Assembly (NCBI GenBank): GCA_009873655.1
Contig: WAIB01000020.1
Location: forward strand, 1 to 46,668
Direction: 5' to 3'
DNA from: Nitrospinota bacterium
Lineage (GTDB): Bacteria > Nitrospinota > Nitrospinia > Nitrospinales > VA-1
Length of the DNA: 46,668 nt
Made by a program: the position numbers and the translations under genes. How positions within the stretch are numbered: position 1 is the stretch's first letter; each line of letters begins with the position of its first letter. Positions 16,581-25,995 of this stretch are shown here, one piece after another. The notes under the pieces were generated by a model. The model was not told the origin of the DNA. It did not search any database and saw nothing but the letters and a program-made list of their open reading frames with translations.

Positions 16581-16636
16581 GGCTCTCAAAGAGTTATAAA
16601 CTCCATTATTAGTAATTTTGGTTACCTGCATCTTTA

Positions 16637-16846
16637 ATGGGAAAACGTTTAAAAAAGAAAATATTTAAAAAACGTTACCCAATCTTAAAAGCCCGGCTTG
16701 AAGAATTGTCCAATAAGGATCGACAAAACCAGGATGTTGTGTTCAAGGAAATGGCCAGTGTCTTCGGCGTCGATGCAAAAACCCTATCCAAGTGGAAAGG
16801 TAAAACCCCCGAAGAAATTTTCGGTGAGGATTTAATAGAACAATAG
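16637..16846 (+). CDS. Small basic protein with HTH-like segment, unknown
   Basis: A 69-residue ORF beginning MGKRLKKKIFKKRYPILKAR. The first 15 residues are strongly basic. The second half, VFKEMASVFGVDAKTLSKWKG (about residues 35-55), has the spacing of a helix-turn-helix: helix, GVDAKT turn, helix. I do not recognise a family. There is no clear ribosome site before the ATG and the gene lies next to a decayed region, so it may not be expressed. The composition is protein-like and the frame is free of shadow from another gene. Confidence 0.45.
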   Translation: MGKRLKKKIFKKRYPILKARLEELSNKDRQNQDVVFKEMASVFGVDAKTLSKWKGKTPEEIFGEDLIEQ

Positions 16847-16997
16847 TCCCCCTTTTCCCGCCTTTCAAAGTTTAACCAAAGCAAACCTTCTTTTTTCACA
16901 ATCGAAGTCCAAGAAGTCTCCTGTCTGATTAGTTGATTTATAGGCAGTTATTTGAGGTGGTTGCTTTAGGCCATTGAACCTGCTAAATAGTTCGATT

Positions 16998-19900
16998 ATG
17001 AGCAATTTTGTTCACCTTCATCTTCATACTTCCTACTCATTGCTCGACTCTTCCATTCGTCACGAACCTTTGATCAAGAAGGCGGCGGAATTCGGAATGC
17101 CTGCGGTTGCCATGACGGACCACGGGAATATGTTCGGGGCAGTCGAGTTCTACAATACCGCCAAAAAACATGGGATCAAACCCATTCTGGGTTGTGAGGT
17201 GTATGTGGCTCCCGAAAGCCGCCATGAAAAAAAATCGAAAGATAACCTGCGAGATGCTTCTTACCACCTGATCCTCCTTTCTAAAAATGAAACGGGATAC
17301 AAAAACCTGTTACGCCTGATCACCCTGGGATATCTGGAAGGGTTTTATTACAAACCCCGTATTGATAAAGAGTTGCTGGCGGAACATTCGGAAGGGTTGA
17401 TTGCCTTGAGTTCCTGCATCCGCGGAGAGGTGGCACATAATGTCAACCGCGAGAACGTTCCCCGTGCCACCAAGGTTGCGGCCCAGTATGCGGAAATTAT
17501 GGGGCCGGATAATTTCTACCTCGAGTTACAAAACCACGGACTGGAAAACCAGGACCGTATCAACAGGGAAATTGCTGGCATAGGAAAGAAACTTGAACTT
17601 CCCATTGTCGCAACCAACAACTGCCATTATCTCAATAAGGAGGATTTCCGCGCCCATGAAATTCTTCTATGTTTGCAGACGGGAAAAACGATCAACGACC
17701 CGTACCGTATGCAATACCCTGCACCCGAATTTTATTTCAAATCTCCTAAAGAGATGATTGAGCTGTTCAAGGAGACCCCTGAGGCCATTGAAAATACCCT
17801 GAAAATCGCGGAACGTTGTGAATTGGAACTGGAATTCGACAAGCTCAATTTGCCGGACTACCCGGTTCCGGAATCTTATACCCTGGAAACTTATCTGGAA
17901 GAGATATCGCGCGAGGGACTCAAAGCCCGGTTCGTGGAACTGGACCGCCTGGGAATTGATTTTGATAAATCCATCTATCAACAGCGTCTGGAAGAAGAAC
18001 TGGGTATTATCCAGCGGATGGGATACCCCGGGTACTTTCTGATTGTCTGGGATTTTATCAGGCATGCGAAGGAAAAGGGGATTCCCGTAGGGCCGGGCCG
18101 GGGTTCGGCTGCGGGAAGCGTTGTGGCCTATGCCTTGAAAATCACGGATATTGATCCCCTGCAATACGGTTTGCTGTTTGAGCGTTTCCTGAATCCGGAA
18201 CGGGTGAGTATGCCGGATATCGATATTGATTTCTGTATGGATGGACGCGATGATGTTATCAAATATGTAACGGAAAAATATGGTGGCAACCAGAACGTAA
18301 CACAGATCATCACCTTTGGCAGTATGAATGCCAAGGGGGTGATCCGTGACGTGGGCCGGGTGCTCGATATGACTTATGGCGAGGTGGATAAACTGGCGAA
18401 GCTGGTTCCGAATAAACTGAATATCACCCTGGATGATGCGTTCAAGGAAGAAAAGCAGTTTGACAAACTGCGAAAGGAAAACACCAAGGTCGCAGAACTG
18501 TTGGATATTGCCAAGAGCCTGGAAGGTTTGCAGCGCCACTGCTCAACCCATGCTGCGGGGGTTGTGATTTCATCAAAAGCGTTGACGGAATTTTGTCCGT
18601 TATACAAAGGCGGAAATGACGAAGTTGTGACGCAATACGCGATGGGGAGTGTCGAAAAACTAGGCCTGTTGAAGATGGATTTTCTCGGGCTTCGTACTTT
18701 GACAGTCATCAATAACGCGTTGAGGCTCATTAAGCAATCCCAGGGAAAAGATCTGGACATCAGCATGATCCCTTTAAACGATGATGAAACGTTCAAGCTT
18801 TTATGTGATGCGAGAACTTTGGGGGTGTTCCAGCTGGAAAGCTCGGGAATGCGCGACCTCCTAAAAAAATTGAAGCCGGATTGTTTTGAAGACATTATTG
18901 CTTTGCTTGCCATGTACCGTCCCGGTCCCCTGGAAAGCGGGATGGTGGATGATTATGTCAAGCGCAAGCATGGCACCATGGAGTTGAAGTTCGACCTCCC
19001 CCAACTCCGGGATATCCTGAAAGAAACCCAAGGGGTGATTCTTTACCAGGAACAGGTTATGAAAATAGCAAGTGTCCTGGCGGGATTCAGCCTGGGTGAT
19101 GCGGATTTGCTGCGTCGAGCGATGGGTAAAAAGAAGCCCGAAGAAATGGCCGCCCAGCGCGAGAAGTTCATGACGGGATCCGAAGTAAACAAAATCGATC
19201 TGAAAAAAGCGGAGAAAATTTTCGACTTGATGGAAAAGTTTGCAGGATACGGGTTTAACAAATCTCACAGTGCGGCTTATGCGCAGGTATCTTATCAAAC
19301 GGCTTACCTTAAGGCGCATTACCCGTTGGAGTTTTTTGGTGCGCTGATTACCAGTGATATGGATAACACGGATAAGGTTCTGCGTTATATCCACGATTGC
19401 CGGGAGATGAAAATCACCGTACAGCCACCGGATGTGAATTTGAGTGATCGGGACTTTTCCGTATCTGACAATAAACTCGTTTTCGGCCTGGGGGCGATCA
19501 AAAACGTTGGCAGTAAAGCCATCGACAATATTATTGAAGCTCGGAAAAGATTGGAAAAATTTAAATCATTGAGCCAATTATGTGAAAGTGTGGATCTGCA
19601 ATTGGCAAACAAACGCGTTTTCGAAAGTTTGATAAAAAGCGGAGCTTGCGATTCGCTGGGTCAAAGCCGGGCACAGATGTTGAAAGATCTTCAGGCTTCA
19701 ATGGAACAGGGACAGGCCAAACAGCGAGACCGGCAGTTAGGGCAATCGAGTATGTTTGATACTTTTGACGAAGAAATTTCAAAGGAGAACAAAAACGGGA
19801 ATCATGTTGAGGAGTGGAGCGAAACCGACCGGTTAAAATTTGAAAAAGAAAGCATTGGCTTTTATATTACGGGCCATCCCCTCGACCGGTTTACTAAAGA

Positions 19901-20453
19901 CCTTTCATGGTTCACCGATGCCACTTCAGCGTCGGTTGTTGAATCGGGAAGCAGCAAGACGGTCAGCATTGCCGGTATTCCCATCAAACATCTTCCAAAG
20001 ACAACAAGAAAGGGAGATAAAATGGGAATAATCACACTCGAAGATTTACACGGGTCCATAGAAGTTATTTTATGGCCGGAAATTTACGCAGAGGTGGAAT
20101 CTATTCTACTTGCTGAAGAACCCATTCTTGTAAAGGGAGAGGTTGATTCTGAAGGCAATTTGCCGAAAGTGATTGCCAAGGAAGTTTTTCCCCTGGTTCA
20201 AGCGAAACAGCGTTTTCAGGGAAGGGTCATGATCCATTTCCGAACTTTGGGTCTGGAAAAAGAAACACTCCTGGCTGTTAAAGAAATTCTGGCAGCAAAT
20301 AAAGGTAACAACGATACCCGGCTCCATTTTATTTCCCCCGATAACAAGGAACGGGTGGTCACCGTTTCGGATGACCTTCGTATCCAACCTTCTGATGAAG
20401 TGATTGAGCAGATCCAATCTTTGCTTGGCGAAGACGCAATTCTATTTGAGTAA
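16998..20453 (+). CDS. dnaE: DNA polymerase III alpha subunit DnaE (replicative)
   Basis: DnaE is the catalytic subunit of the replicative polymerase III holoenzyme. The 1151 residues match the family. An N-terminal PHP domain is intact-looking (VHLHLHTSYS and AMTDHGNMFGAVEF), then the polymerase core with GPGRGSAAGSVV, catalytic Asp pair in MPDIDIDF (residues 407 and 409), STHAAGVVIS, MYRPGPL, GYGFNKSHSAAYA, the tandem HhH region, and a C-terminal OB fold (GIITLEDLHGSIEVILWPE). I start at the ATG at 16998, which gives the usual MSNFVHLHLHT; a TTG at 16974 is less likely. No ribosome site is obvious. Confidence 0.96.
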   Translation: MSNFVHLHLHTSYSLLDSSIRHEPLIKKAAEFGMPAVAMTDHGNMFGAVEFYNTAKKHGIKPILGCEVYVAPESRHEKKSKDNLRDASYHLILLSKNETGYKNLLRLITLGYLEGFYYKPRIDKELLAEHSEGLIALSSCIRGEVAHNVNRENVPRATKVAAQYAEIMGPDNFYLELQNHGLENQDRINREIAGIGKKLELPIVATNNCHYLNKEDFRAHEILLCLQTGKTINDPYRMQYPAPEFYFKSPKEMIELFKETPEAIENTLKIAERCELELEFDKLNLPDYPVPESYTLETYLEEISREGLKARFVELDRLGIDFDKSIYQQRLEEELGIIQRMGYPGYFLIVWDFIRHAKEKGIPVGPGRGSAAGSVVAYALKITDIDPLQYGLLFERFLNPERVSMPDIDIDFCMDGRDDVIKYVTEKYGGNQNVTQIITFGSMNAKGVIRDVGRVLDMTYGEVDKLAKLVPNKLNITLDDAFKEEKQFDKLRKENTKVAELLDIAKSLEGLQRHCSTHAAGVVISSKALTEFCPLYKGGNDEVVTQYAMGSVEKLGLLKMDFLGLRTLTVINNALRLIKQSQGKDLDISMIPLNDDETFKLLCDARTLGVFQLESSGMRDLLKKLKPDCFEDIIALLAMYRPGPLESGMVDDYVKRKHGTMELKFDLPQLRDILKETQGVILYQEQVMKIASVLAGFSLGDADLLRRAMGKKKPEEMAAQREKFMTGSEVNKIDLKKAEKIFDLMEKFAGYGFNKSHSAAYAQVSYQTAYLKAHYPLEFFGALITSDMDNTDKVLRYIHDCREMKITVQPPDVNLSDRDFSVSDNKLVFGLGAIKNVGSKAIDNIIEARKRLEKFKSLSQLCESVDLQLANKRVFESLIKSGACDSLGQSRAQMLKDLQASMEQGQAKQRDRQLGQSSMFDTFDEEISKENKNGNHVEEWSETDRLKFEKESIGFYITGHPLDRFTKDLSWFTDATSASVVESGSSKTVSIAGIPIKHLPKTTRKGDKMGIITLEDLHGSIEVILWPEIYAEVESILLAEEPILVKGEVDSEGNLPKVIAKEVFPLVQAKQRFQGRVMIHFRTLGLEKETLLAVKEILAANKGNNDTRLHFISPDNKERVVTVSDDLRIQPSDEVIEQIQSLLGEDAILFE

Positions 20454-20488
20454 GCCCTCTTTACCTCAAGCCGAAAAAAAATATCCGA

Positions 20489-21118
20489 TTACATTTTTTG
20501 ATGGATAAGATCTAAAATCTTTTGAGAAATACTCGGAGTCTGTTCGGTTTTTGCGTAAAAGGGGATTTTAAGGATGGTTCCCTCTTTGGAAGTGATTTCC
20601 ACGAACGAAGTTTTCAGAAACCCGGCTAAAAATCCAGGTAAGAAAAAAGAGGAATAAACGCGGGTGGACCTGATTTCTTCCCATTTTATTGCGGTTTTGG
20701 AATGGGCGGGGAAGTGCCAGGCGGAGTAATGCGCGGAAATGCCCTGGGGTCCCAGTACCGTAAAATATTTCCGGGGAAATAGATCTCGGGAAGAGGTCAC
20801 GAGTTTTAACACTTTTGTCAGGCCCAAAAGAAAAAATAAACCCCCTCCGGAAATCAGTATCTGGGTTTGAATTTTTAAGGACTGGGCATCAAGAATGATG
20901 AAAGTGAAATAGACGATAATGAACATAAAAAGAATTATTGGAGCCAGCATGAAAATGCCGTAGAATCCTGCACCATATAGAGGAAGGCCGCTTGGCAGGA
21001 TGACAGTTGCATTTTTATCTGTAACTAATATGGGATCCCGGGAGGCTTCGTCCTCCTGTTCCGCGATAAAATTTAAGGCAATCTGGTAATCGTTTTTTGC
21101 CCAGTTTTCCTGACTCAT
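20489..21118 (-). CDS. Two-helix membrane protein with a PH-like cytoplasmic part, unknown
   Basis: A 209-residue protein. Hydrophilic N terminus (about 1-35), a hydrophobic pair of segments (about residues 48-75 and 85-108), then a soluble C-terminal part with alternating beta pattern (YFTVLGPQGISAHYSAWHF, KWEEIRSTRVYS, FVEITSKEGTILKIPF). That layout resembles membrane-anchored PH-like or YcxB-type proteins, but I do not claim the family. It is divergent from the M16 peptidase gene and its end faces that of dnaE 35 bp away. Confidence 0.7.
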   Translation of the reverse strand: MSQENWAKNDYQIALNFIAEQEDEASRDPILVTDKNATVILPSGLPLYGAGFYGIFMLAPIILFMFIIVYFTFIILDAQSLKIQTQILISGGGLFFLLGLTKVLKLVTSSRDLFPRKYFTVLGPQGISAHYSAWHFPAHSKTAIKWEEIRSTRVYSSFFLPGFLAGFLKTSFVEITSKEGTILKIPFYAKTEQTPSISQKILDLIHQKM

Positions 21119-21194
21119 ATGTTGTTTTATGGGATAATGTCGTCCGGATTTTTAATAAACTGCAAACCAGGGTTTGTATGATACCCAAGGAAAC

Positions 21195-22505
21195 ATGGAA
21201 GTTAAAGAATTTGCTTTAAAATATTTTTGCAACACCCTTCCTAATGGCCTCACCGTGGTTACGGTTGAAATGCCCCATATTCATACCATGGAAATTTCCA
21301 TGTTTGTGCGTGCCGGGTTGCGTTATGAATCCGCTCAGAATAACGGGATATCCCATTTTTTGGAACATATGATGTTCCGGGGAAATAAAAAATATTCCAA
21401 TTCAATCGAATTGAACATGGAATTTGAGAGTATCGGGCGTGATTTAAGGGCCTCAACGTTAGGGGAATATACGCAATACGGGTTCAGCCCACATGTGTCC
21501 CAACTTGAAAAGGGGCTGGAATTGTTTTCGGAGTTTTTTTCCTCACCCACTTTTCCGGAAATTGAATTGGAAAGGGGAATTATACTTGAGGAATATTTTG
21601 AAGAACTCAATGAAGAAGGTGTCAATATAGATATCAATAATCAAGCCTGTCAATTACTTTATCCCGGGACCCCCATGGCATGGCCTACCATCGGCACGGA
21701 AGAGACGATCAAATCAATTAAAACAGAAATGTTGCGAGAATATTTTGACCGGCATTATGTACCCGGAAATATGGTGCTTGCATTTGCGGGCCCTATTGAG
21801 CATTGTCAGGTTTTCGAGCTTTCGAAAAAATATTTTTCTGGATTTTCAAACGGAGTAAAACCGTTTCCCAAAGATCATTTTATTGGGAGCATAACTGAAA
21901 ATCAGGAGAAGCCGGGACTCCATTTTCAGGAAGATTCGGACAGCCAAATTGAACTGCAAATCTGTTTTCGCTCCTTTTCCTATAATGACCCTGACTTTCT
22001 GGTCTTAGCCTTGATAAGCCGGGTATTTGATGACGGGTTCACCTCGCGACTTCAAAGGGTTTTGCGTGAAGAGAGGGGGTTGGTTTATTCAATAGAATGC
22101 CGAGCTACGAGCATGTCGGACCTTGGCACCATAGATTTTGATGTAACCATGCGCCCCGAAAAAGTGGTGGAAGTGACCAGGATCCTGCTGAAAGAGATAA
22201 AATCTTTTGCCAAGGAGGGGCCAACGCAAAGTGAACTGGCCCATATTAAAAAAAGGTACTTTTTTGATCTTGATTCGGAACTGGATGACCCTTACAGGCA
22301 GGTTGTACGATATGCCTTTCCGCACCTTTATTCCAGGGAAATGTCCCTGGACGAAGAAAGAAGCCTTATAGAATCTGTTACTGCAGAAAAAATGCTGGAA
22401 GTTGCAGAAAAGGTTTTTGATTCTAAAAGGCTCAATCTAATTCTAGTGGGTCCTTACACTTCCCAGCTTAAATCTCAACTTGAAGAGTTGATTCGCCAAT
22501 TTTAG
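21195..22505 (+). CDS. M16-family zinc metallopeptidase (insulinase type)
   Basis: A 436-residue M16 peptidase, similar in length to mitochondrial processing peptidase subunits and bacterial PqqL/YmxG-type enzymes. The inverted zinc motif HFLEH is in GISHFLEHMMFRG (about residues 54-58), with the third ligand Glu expected in the downstream EYFEELNEE stretch about 75 residues later. The second, inactive half holds the usual LREERGLVYS motif. There is no signal peptide, suggesting a cytoplasmic enzyme. I use the ATG at 21195, with AAGGA just upstream, instead of a TTG at 21174. An NxrC-like gene follows after 13 bp, probably cotranscribed. Confidence 0.9.
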   Translation: MEVKEFALKYFCNTLPNGLTVVTVEMPHIHTMEISMFVRAGLRYESAQNNGISHFLEHMMFRGNKKYSNSIELNMEFESIGRDLRASTLGEYTQYGFSPHVSQLEKGLELFSEFFSSPTFPEIELERGIILEEYFEELNEEGVNIDINNQACQLLYPGTPMAWPTIGTEETIKSIKTEMLREYFDRHYVPGNMVLAFAGPIEHCQVFELSKKYFSGFSNGVKPFPKDHFIGSITENQEKPGLHFQEDSDSQIELQICFRSFSYNDPDFLVLALISRVFDDGFTSRLQRVLREERGLVYSIECRATSMSDLGTIDFDVTMRPEKVVEVTRILLKEIKSFAKEGPTQSELAHIKKRYFFDLDSELDDPYRQVVRYAFPHLYSREMSLDEERSLIESVTAEKMLEVAEKVFDSKRLNLILVGPYTSQLKSQLEELIRQF

Positions 22506-22518
22506 CCTCAAAACAGTA

Positions 22519-23292
22519 ATGCAACTTCAAAAGAATTTCTCCCTGGCCTTTGGCCTTATTATTTTTCTCAATATTTTTGGTTGCTCTGCAAATATTGAAG
22601 ATTGCCTGGAAGAGGGCAGTTGTGGCCCCGTAATTAAGGTCGCAGATTTTGACGGAAATTTGCCGGATGACCCTTTTGATTCTTTTTGGAATACCGGTCA
22701 GGCTCCCGCTCCGATTTCAATTGAACTGGGACCCCAAATGATAACGAATCCCAAATGGCCGAACCCCTCTACCCAAAAGGTTTCGATCCGGGCTGTTAAA
22801 AACAGAGGTGAGCTTGCGGTTATGCTTGAATGGAAAGACAATACCCGGGACGGCAACTTCGACCATTCTTCATTGTATGTTGACCGGGCCGCGGTGATGT
22901 TTCCGGTTGAGGTCGGTATTGAAGCTCCTTCCATAACCATGGGCGAACCGGGAGTGCCGGTGAATATCTGGCAATGGAAATCCATTGGAGGAGAAAAAGG
23001 ACAGCCCGGTGTGAAAGAAAAAAAGGTGCTGGCCTACCATACGGTGGAAGACCTGAACGCGGAAGGGTTCAGCACCTTGACTTATCAAGACAAGCAAAAT
23101 GTAAAGGGAACTGCCATATGGAAAGATAATATGTGGCGATTGACTTTCAAGCGAAACCTCATTGATGACGATTTAAATGACGTTCAATTCAGGCAATCGG
23201 TTTTGATGGCCGTTGCGGTATGGAATGGCTCTAACAAGGAGCTGAATGGTCAGAAGGGTATTGCAGGCTGGATGTTATTGCAGTTCAGTTGA
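22519..23292 (+). CDS. Lipoprotein resembling haem-b gamma subunit of type II DMSO-reductase-family enzymes (EbdC/NxrC-like)
   Basis: A 257-residue exported lipoprotein: hydrophobic leader ending in NIFGC (lipobox Cys 22). The mature part resembles the ethylbenzene-dehydrogenase-type haem-binding domain (PF09459): VSIRAVKNRGELAVMLEWKD, YVDRAAVMFPV, PGVPVNIWQWKS, and GTAIWKDNMWRLTFKR near the C terminus. In EbdC one haem b is held by a Met and a Lys; Met 127 in AVMFP and a C-terminal Lys are candidates here, not proven. In nitrite oxidisers such proteins are called NxrC. No catalytic alpha or beta subunit is in the window, so this is an orphan copy. It ends overlapping the convergent gene by eight bases. 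Confidence 0.75.
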   Translation: MQLQKNFSLAFGLIIFLNIFGCSANIEDCLEEGSCGPVIKVADFDGNLPDDPFDSFWNTGQAPAPISIELGPQMITNPKWPNPSTQKVSIRAVKNRGELAVMLEWKDNTRDGNFDHSSLYVDRAAVMFPVEVGIEAPSITMGEPGVPVNIWQWKSIGGEKGQPGVKEKKVLAYHTVEDLNAEGFSTLTYQDKQNVKGTAIWKDNMWRLTFKRNLIDDDLNDVQFRQSVLMAVAVWNGSNKELNGQKGIAGWMLLQFS

Positions 23293-24232
23293 TTGAATTG
23301 GCCTTTCCAGATTTTTTTTCCAAATTCATATGAAATTTTTTCCACGGCGCCTGCAGAGCGGGAATCAGTTTTTCTTTTAATTCTTGCGGAACATAATTGA
23401 TTTTTTCGACAGGCCAGTCTTCTACCCTCCTGATATCCAGGTTTTCTTTTTTATAGGGCCCTAGTAAAGCCTCTTCAAACCCATACGCCAATGCGGAAGA
23501 ATAAACCCGATGGTATTGTTCTTCTATACTCTCTTCGGAATGCAGTCCGTTTATAAACTGTTCAAAGAGGTTGTTGATAATGGGTTCTGCATGTTCGGCA
23601 AAATCGGGTGTCAGGGCTGCCCGCAGGGTGACATAGGTGATCAGCACATCCTGAAGCAGAAACTTCAACTCTGAGCTTTCCTTTTTTGGCGGGCGGGTAT
23701 TGATATTCAACAATTCCTTTAAAGTTTTTATATTTCGGATCATGTCGTAGATAATGGACTCCTCCCAACTGGCCTTGTTCCAGACGAAAAAAGCACGCAC
23801 GTAATTTGCCCGTCCCTTGGCGTCCCACATCTGCAATGCGGTCGTGGGCCGAATTTTGTTGGAATAAGGGATTTTTTCACCCCATATTGGATTAACCAGG
23901 TCCAATCCATAGCGCCCGAAAACCTCTTTAAAATTCTTTTGGTACAGTTGCATTAACTTTTCAAAATTTTCTTTTTCATCCAAAGGGCTGTTTTGGGGGA
24001 GGCTGACTATAGAGTATAAGCGAACGACGTTGGTGCGGGCTTCTCCATCATCCAAAGCTACCATATAGGAGCCGCCCCACATCCCGGCAGAAATGGGAGT
24101 GTCGAGATTGTAAAGCTCCTTCATTTGGACAGAAATATAGGCGGCAATTTCTCTGAACAGATTGTGCAGGTAGTAAAGGTTGATGTGCTTGTTTTGGGAG
24201 TAAAGATGCCCGGGAAGAATTTTATATTCCAT
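23285..24232 (-). CDS. Conserved-looking soluble protein, unknown function
   Basis: A 315-residue protein without signal peptide or membrane segment and with no motif I recognise. It is rich in aromatic residues and helical stretches (NLYYLHNLFREIAAYISVQM at the N terminus; WPVEKINYVPQELKEKLI near the C terminus). It starts five bases after the ilvD stop, so it is probably the last gene of the ilvD transcript, but nothing in it suggests branched-chain amino acid synthesis. Its 3' end overlaps that of the NxrC-like gene. Confidence 0.75.
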   Translation of the reverse strand: MEYKILPGHLYSQNKHINLYYLHNLFREIAAYISVQMKELYNLDTPISAGMWGGSYMVALDDGEARTNVVRLYSIVSLPQNSPLDEKENFEKLMQLYQKNFKEVFGRYGLDLVNPIWGEKIPYSNKIRPTTALQMWDAKGRANYVRAFFVWNKASWEESIIYDMIRNIKTLKELLNINTRPPKKESSELKFLLQDVLITYVTLRAALTPDFAEHAEPIINNLFEQFINGLHSEESIEEQYHRVYSSALAYGFEEALLGPYKKENLDIRRVEDWPVEKINYVPQELKEKLIPALQAPWKKFHMNLEKKSGKANSIN

Positions 24233-24237
24233 TTATG

Positions 24238-25920
24238 TTAATCCGTAACGGCACCATTACTGGAAGAGTTGACCAGCTTGGCATATTTTGCCAGAACACC
24301 CTTTTTGTATTTAATCTCTTTCGGTTTGAACTCATTTTTTCTGTTACGGAGTTCTTCATCCGTCAGGTCAACATTCACCTGGTTATTTTCAATGTCAATG
24401 TTGATGGTGTCTCCGTTCTTTAATAGCGCAATGGTACCTCCTACCTGAGCTTCGGGAGAAACGTGACCTACTACGATTCCATAAGTTCCGCCGGAAAATC
24501 TTCCGTCTGTTATCAAAGCAACCTTGTCTCCGAGCCCTTTTCCAACAATGGCAGCGGTGGGCGCGAGCATCTCGCGCATTCCAGGGCCTCCCTTGGGACC
24601 TTCAAAACGAATGACAACCACATCTCCTGCCTTTATTTTATCTTCCAGTATGGCGTCCAAACATTCTTCCTCGGAATCAAAAACAACTGCAGTTCCGGTA
24701 ATTTTTCTTGTTTTCACCCCGGATATCTTGGCGACCCCACCCTCCGAACAAATATTTCCTTTTAAAATAACCAGGTGCCCTTCGGTGGATTTGGGCTGGT
24801 TGATCGGCAATATGACATCCTGGTTTGCGGGGGGCTCGTCCGGGATATCTTTTAAATTTTCCTCAATGGTTTTTCCCGTAACGGTAAGGCAATCTCCATG
24901 GATCATGCCTGCGTTCAGCATCATCTTCATAACCTGAGGGATTCCACCCGCTCTATGCAGGTCGACAGCTACGTATTTCCCGGAAGGTTTTAAATCGCAG
25001 AAGAGGGGAATCTTTTTTCTGATGGATTCAAAATCATCAATAGACAATTCAACACCCGCTGAATGTGCAATTGCCAATAAATGCAATACGGCATTTGTGG
25101 ACCCGCCAATGGCCATGATAACGGCTATCGCGTTTTCAAAGGCCTGTCGTGTCATGATATCTCGAGGAAGAATATTATGTTTTAACATGTTCATCAGCGA
25201 CTCAGCGCAAAGCCCTGTGTTGAGTTCTTTTTCCTTGTCTTCGTTTGCCATCGTGGAACTGTAGGGTAAGCTCATACCCATGGCTTCAAAAGCGGAAGAC
25301 ATGGTGTTGGCTGTGTACATTCCTCCGCAGGAGCCAAATCCCGGGCATGCATTTTTTTCGATTTCGGTGAGTTGGTTCTTGTCAATGGTGCCTGCGCCAA
25401 ACTGACCAACGGCCTCAAAAACACTGACTACGGTCAAGTCTTTTCCATCAAGGTGTCCCGGTTTGATGGTTCCCCCATAAACAAAAATTCCGGGAATATT
25501 AAGGCGTGCCATACCGATCATGGCTCCTGGCATATTTTTATCGCAACCTCCAATACAAATAACCGCGTCCATGCTTGCGCCACGGCAAACTGTTTCAATC
25601 GAGTCGGCAATGACTTCGCGACTGACCAGAGAACATTTCATTCCCTCTGTTCCCATTGAAATTCCATCGCTGATAGTGATGGTTCCAAACGTTTGTGGCA
25701 TTCCGCCTTCTTTTCGGATTTGGTCTGCAGCAATGTCCGCCAGTTTTCCAAGTCCGGCATTACAGGGAGTGATATCGCTTTGGCCATTTGCTACCCCGAT
25801 GATGGGTTTTTGAAAATCTTCATCGGAAAACCCCACCGCCCTAAGCATTGCCCTGTTTGGAGCCCGTCTATCTCCCTGGGTTATGGCTTGGCTTTTAGAA
25901 TTTAACGATTTCTGCGACAT
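24238..25920 (-). CDS. ilvD: Dihydroxy-acid dehydratase IlvD
   Basis: IlvD dehydrates 2,3-dihydroxy-isovalerate and -methylvalerate to the 2-keto acids in valine, leucine and isoleucine synthesis. The 560 residues match the family. The Fe-S cluster cysteines are visible in [18 protein letters not shown] and [16 protein letters not shown], the pattern of [2Fe-2S] forms. The conserved [12 protein letters not shown] and [11 protein letters not shown] follow near the C terminus. The ATG at 25920 is chosen because GAGGAG lies six bases upstream; the frame continues to a TTG at 25944. Located 75 bp after a radical-SAM gene. Confidence 0.96.
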   Translation of the reverse strand: MSQKSLNSKSQAITQGDRRAPNRAMLRAVGFSDEDFQKPIIGVANGQSDITPCNAGLGKLADIAADQIRKEGGMPQTFGTITISDGISMGTEGMKCSLVSREVIADSIETVCRGASMDAVICIGGCDKNMPGAMIGMARLNIPGIFVYGGTIKPGHLDGKDLTVVSVFEAVGQFGAGTIDKNQLTEIEKNACPGFGSCGGMYTANTMSSAFEAMGMSLPYSSTMANEDKEKELNTGLCAESLMNMLKHNILPRDIMTRQAFENAIAVIMAIGGSTNAVLHLLAIAHSAGVELSIDDFESIRKKIPLFCDLKPSGKYVAVDLHRAGGIPQVMKMMLNAGMIHGDCLTVTGKTIEENLKDIPDEPPANQDVILPINQPKSTEGHLVILKGNICSEGGVAKISGVKTRKITGTAVVFDSEEECLDAILEDKIKAGDVVVIRFEGPKGGPGMREMLAPTAAIVGKGLGDKVALITDGRFSGGTYGIVVGHVSPEAQVGGTIALLKNGDTINIDIENNQVNVDLTDEELRNRKNEFKPKEIKYKKGVLAKYAKLVNSSSNGAVTD

Positions 25921-25995
25921 AAAAAACTCCTCGATTAAAAACACTCGCCCTCACAGGGCCATGTTCCATTTAATAAGAGATGATTTTAAGCTGAT

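Noticed and set aside
17667-18539. 290-codon minus-strand ORF
   Set aside because: It lies entirely antisense to dnaE, has no recognisable motif, and its composition follows the codon pattern of the dnaE strand.
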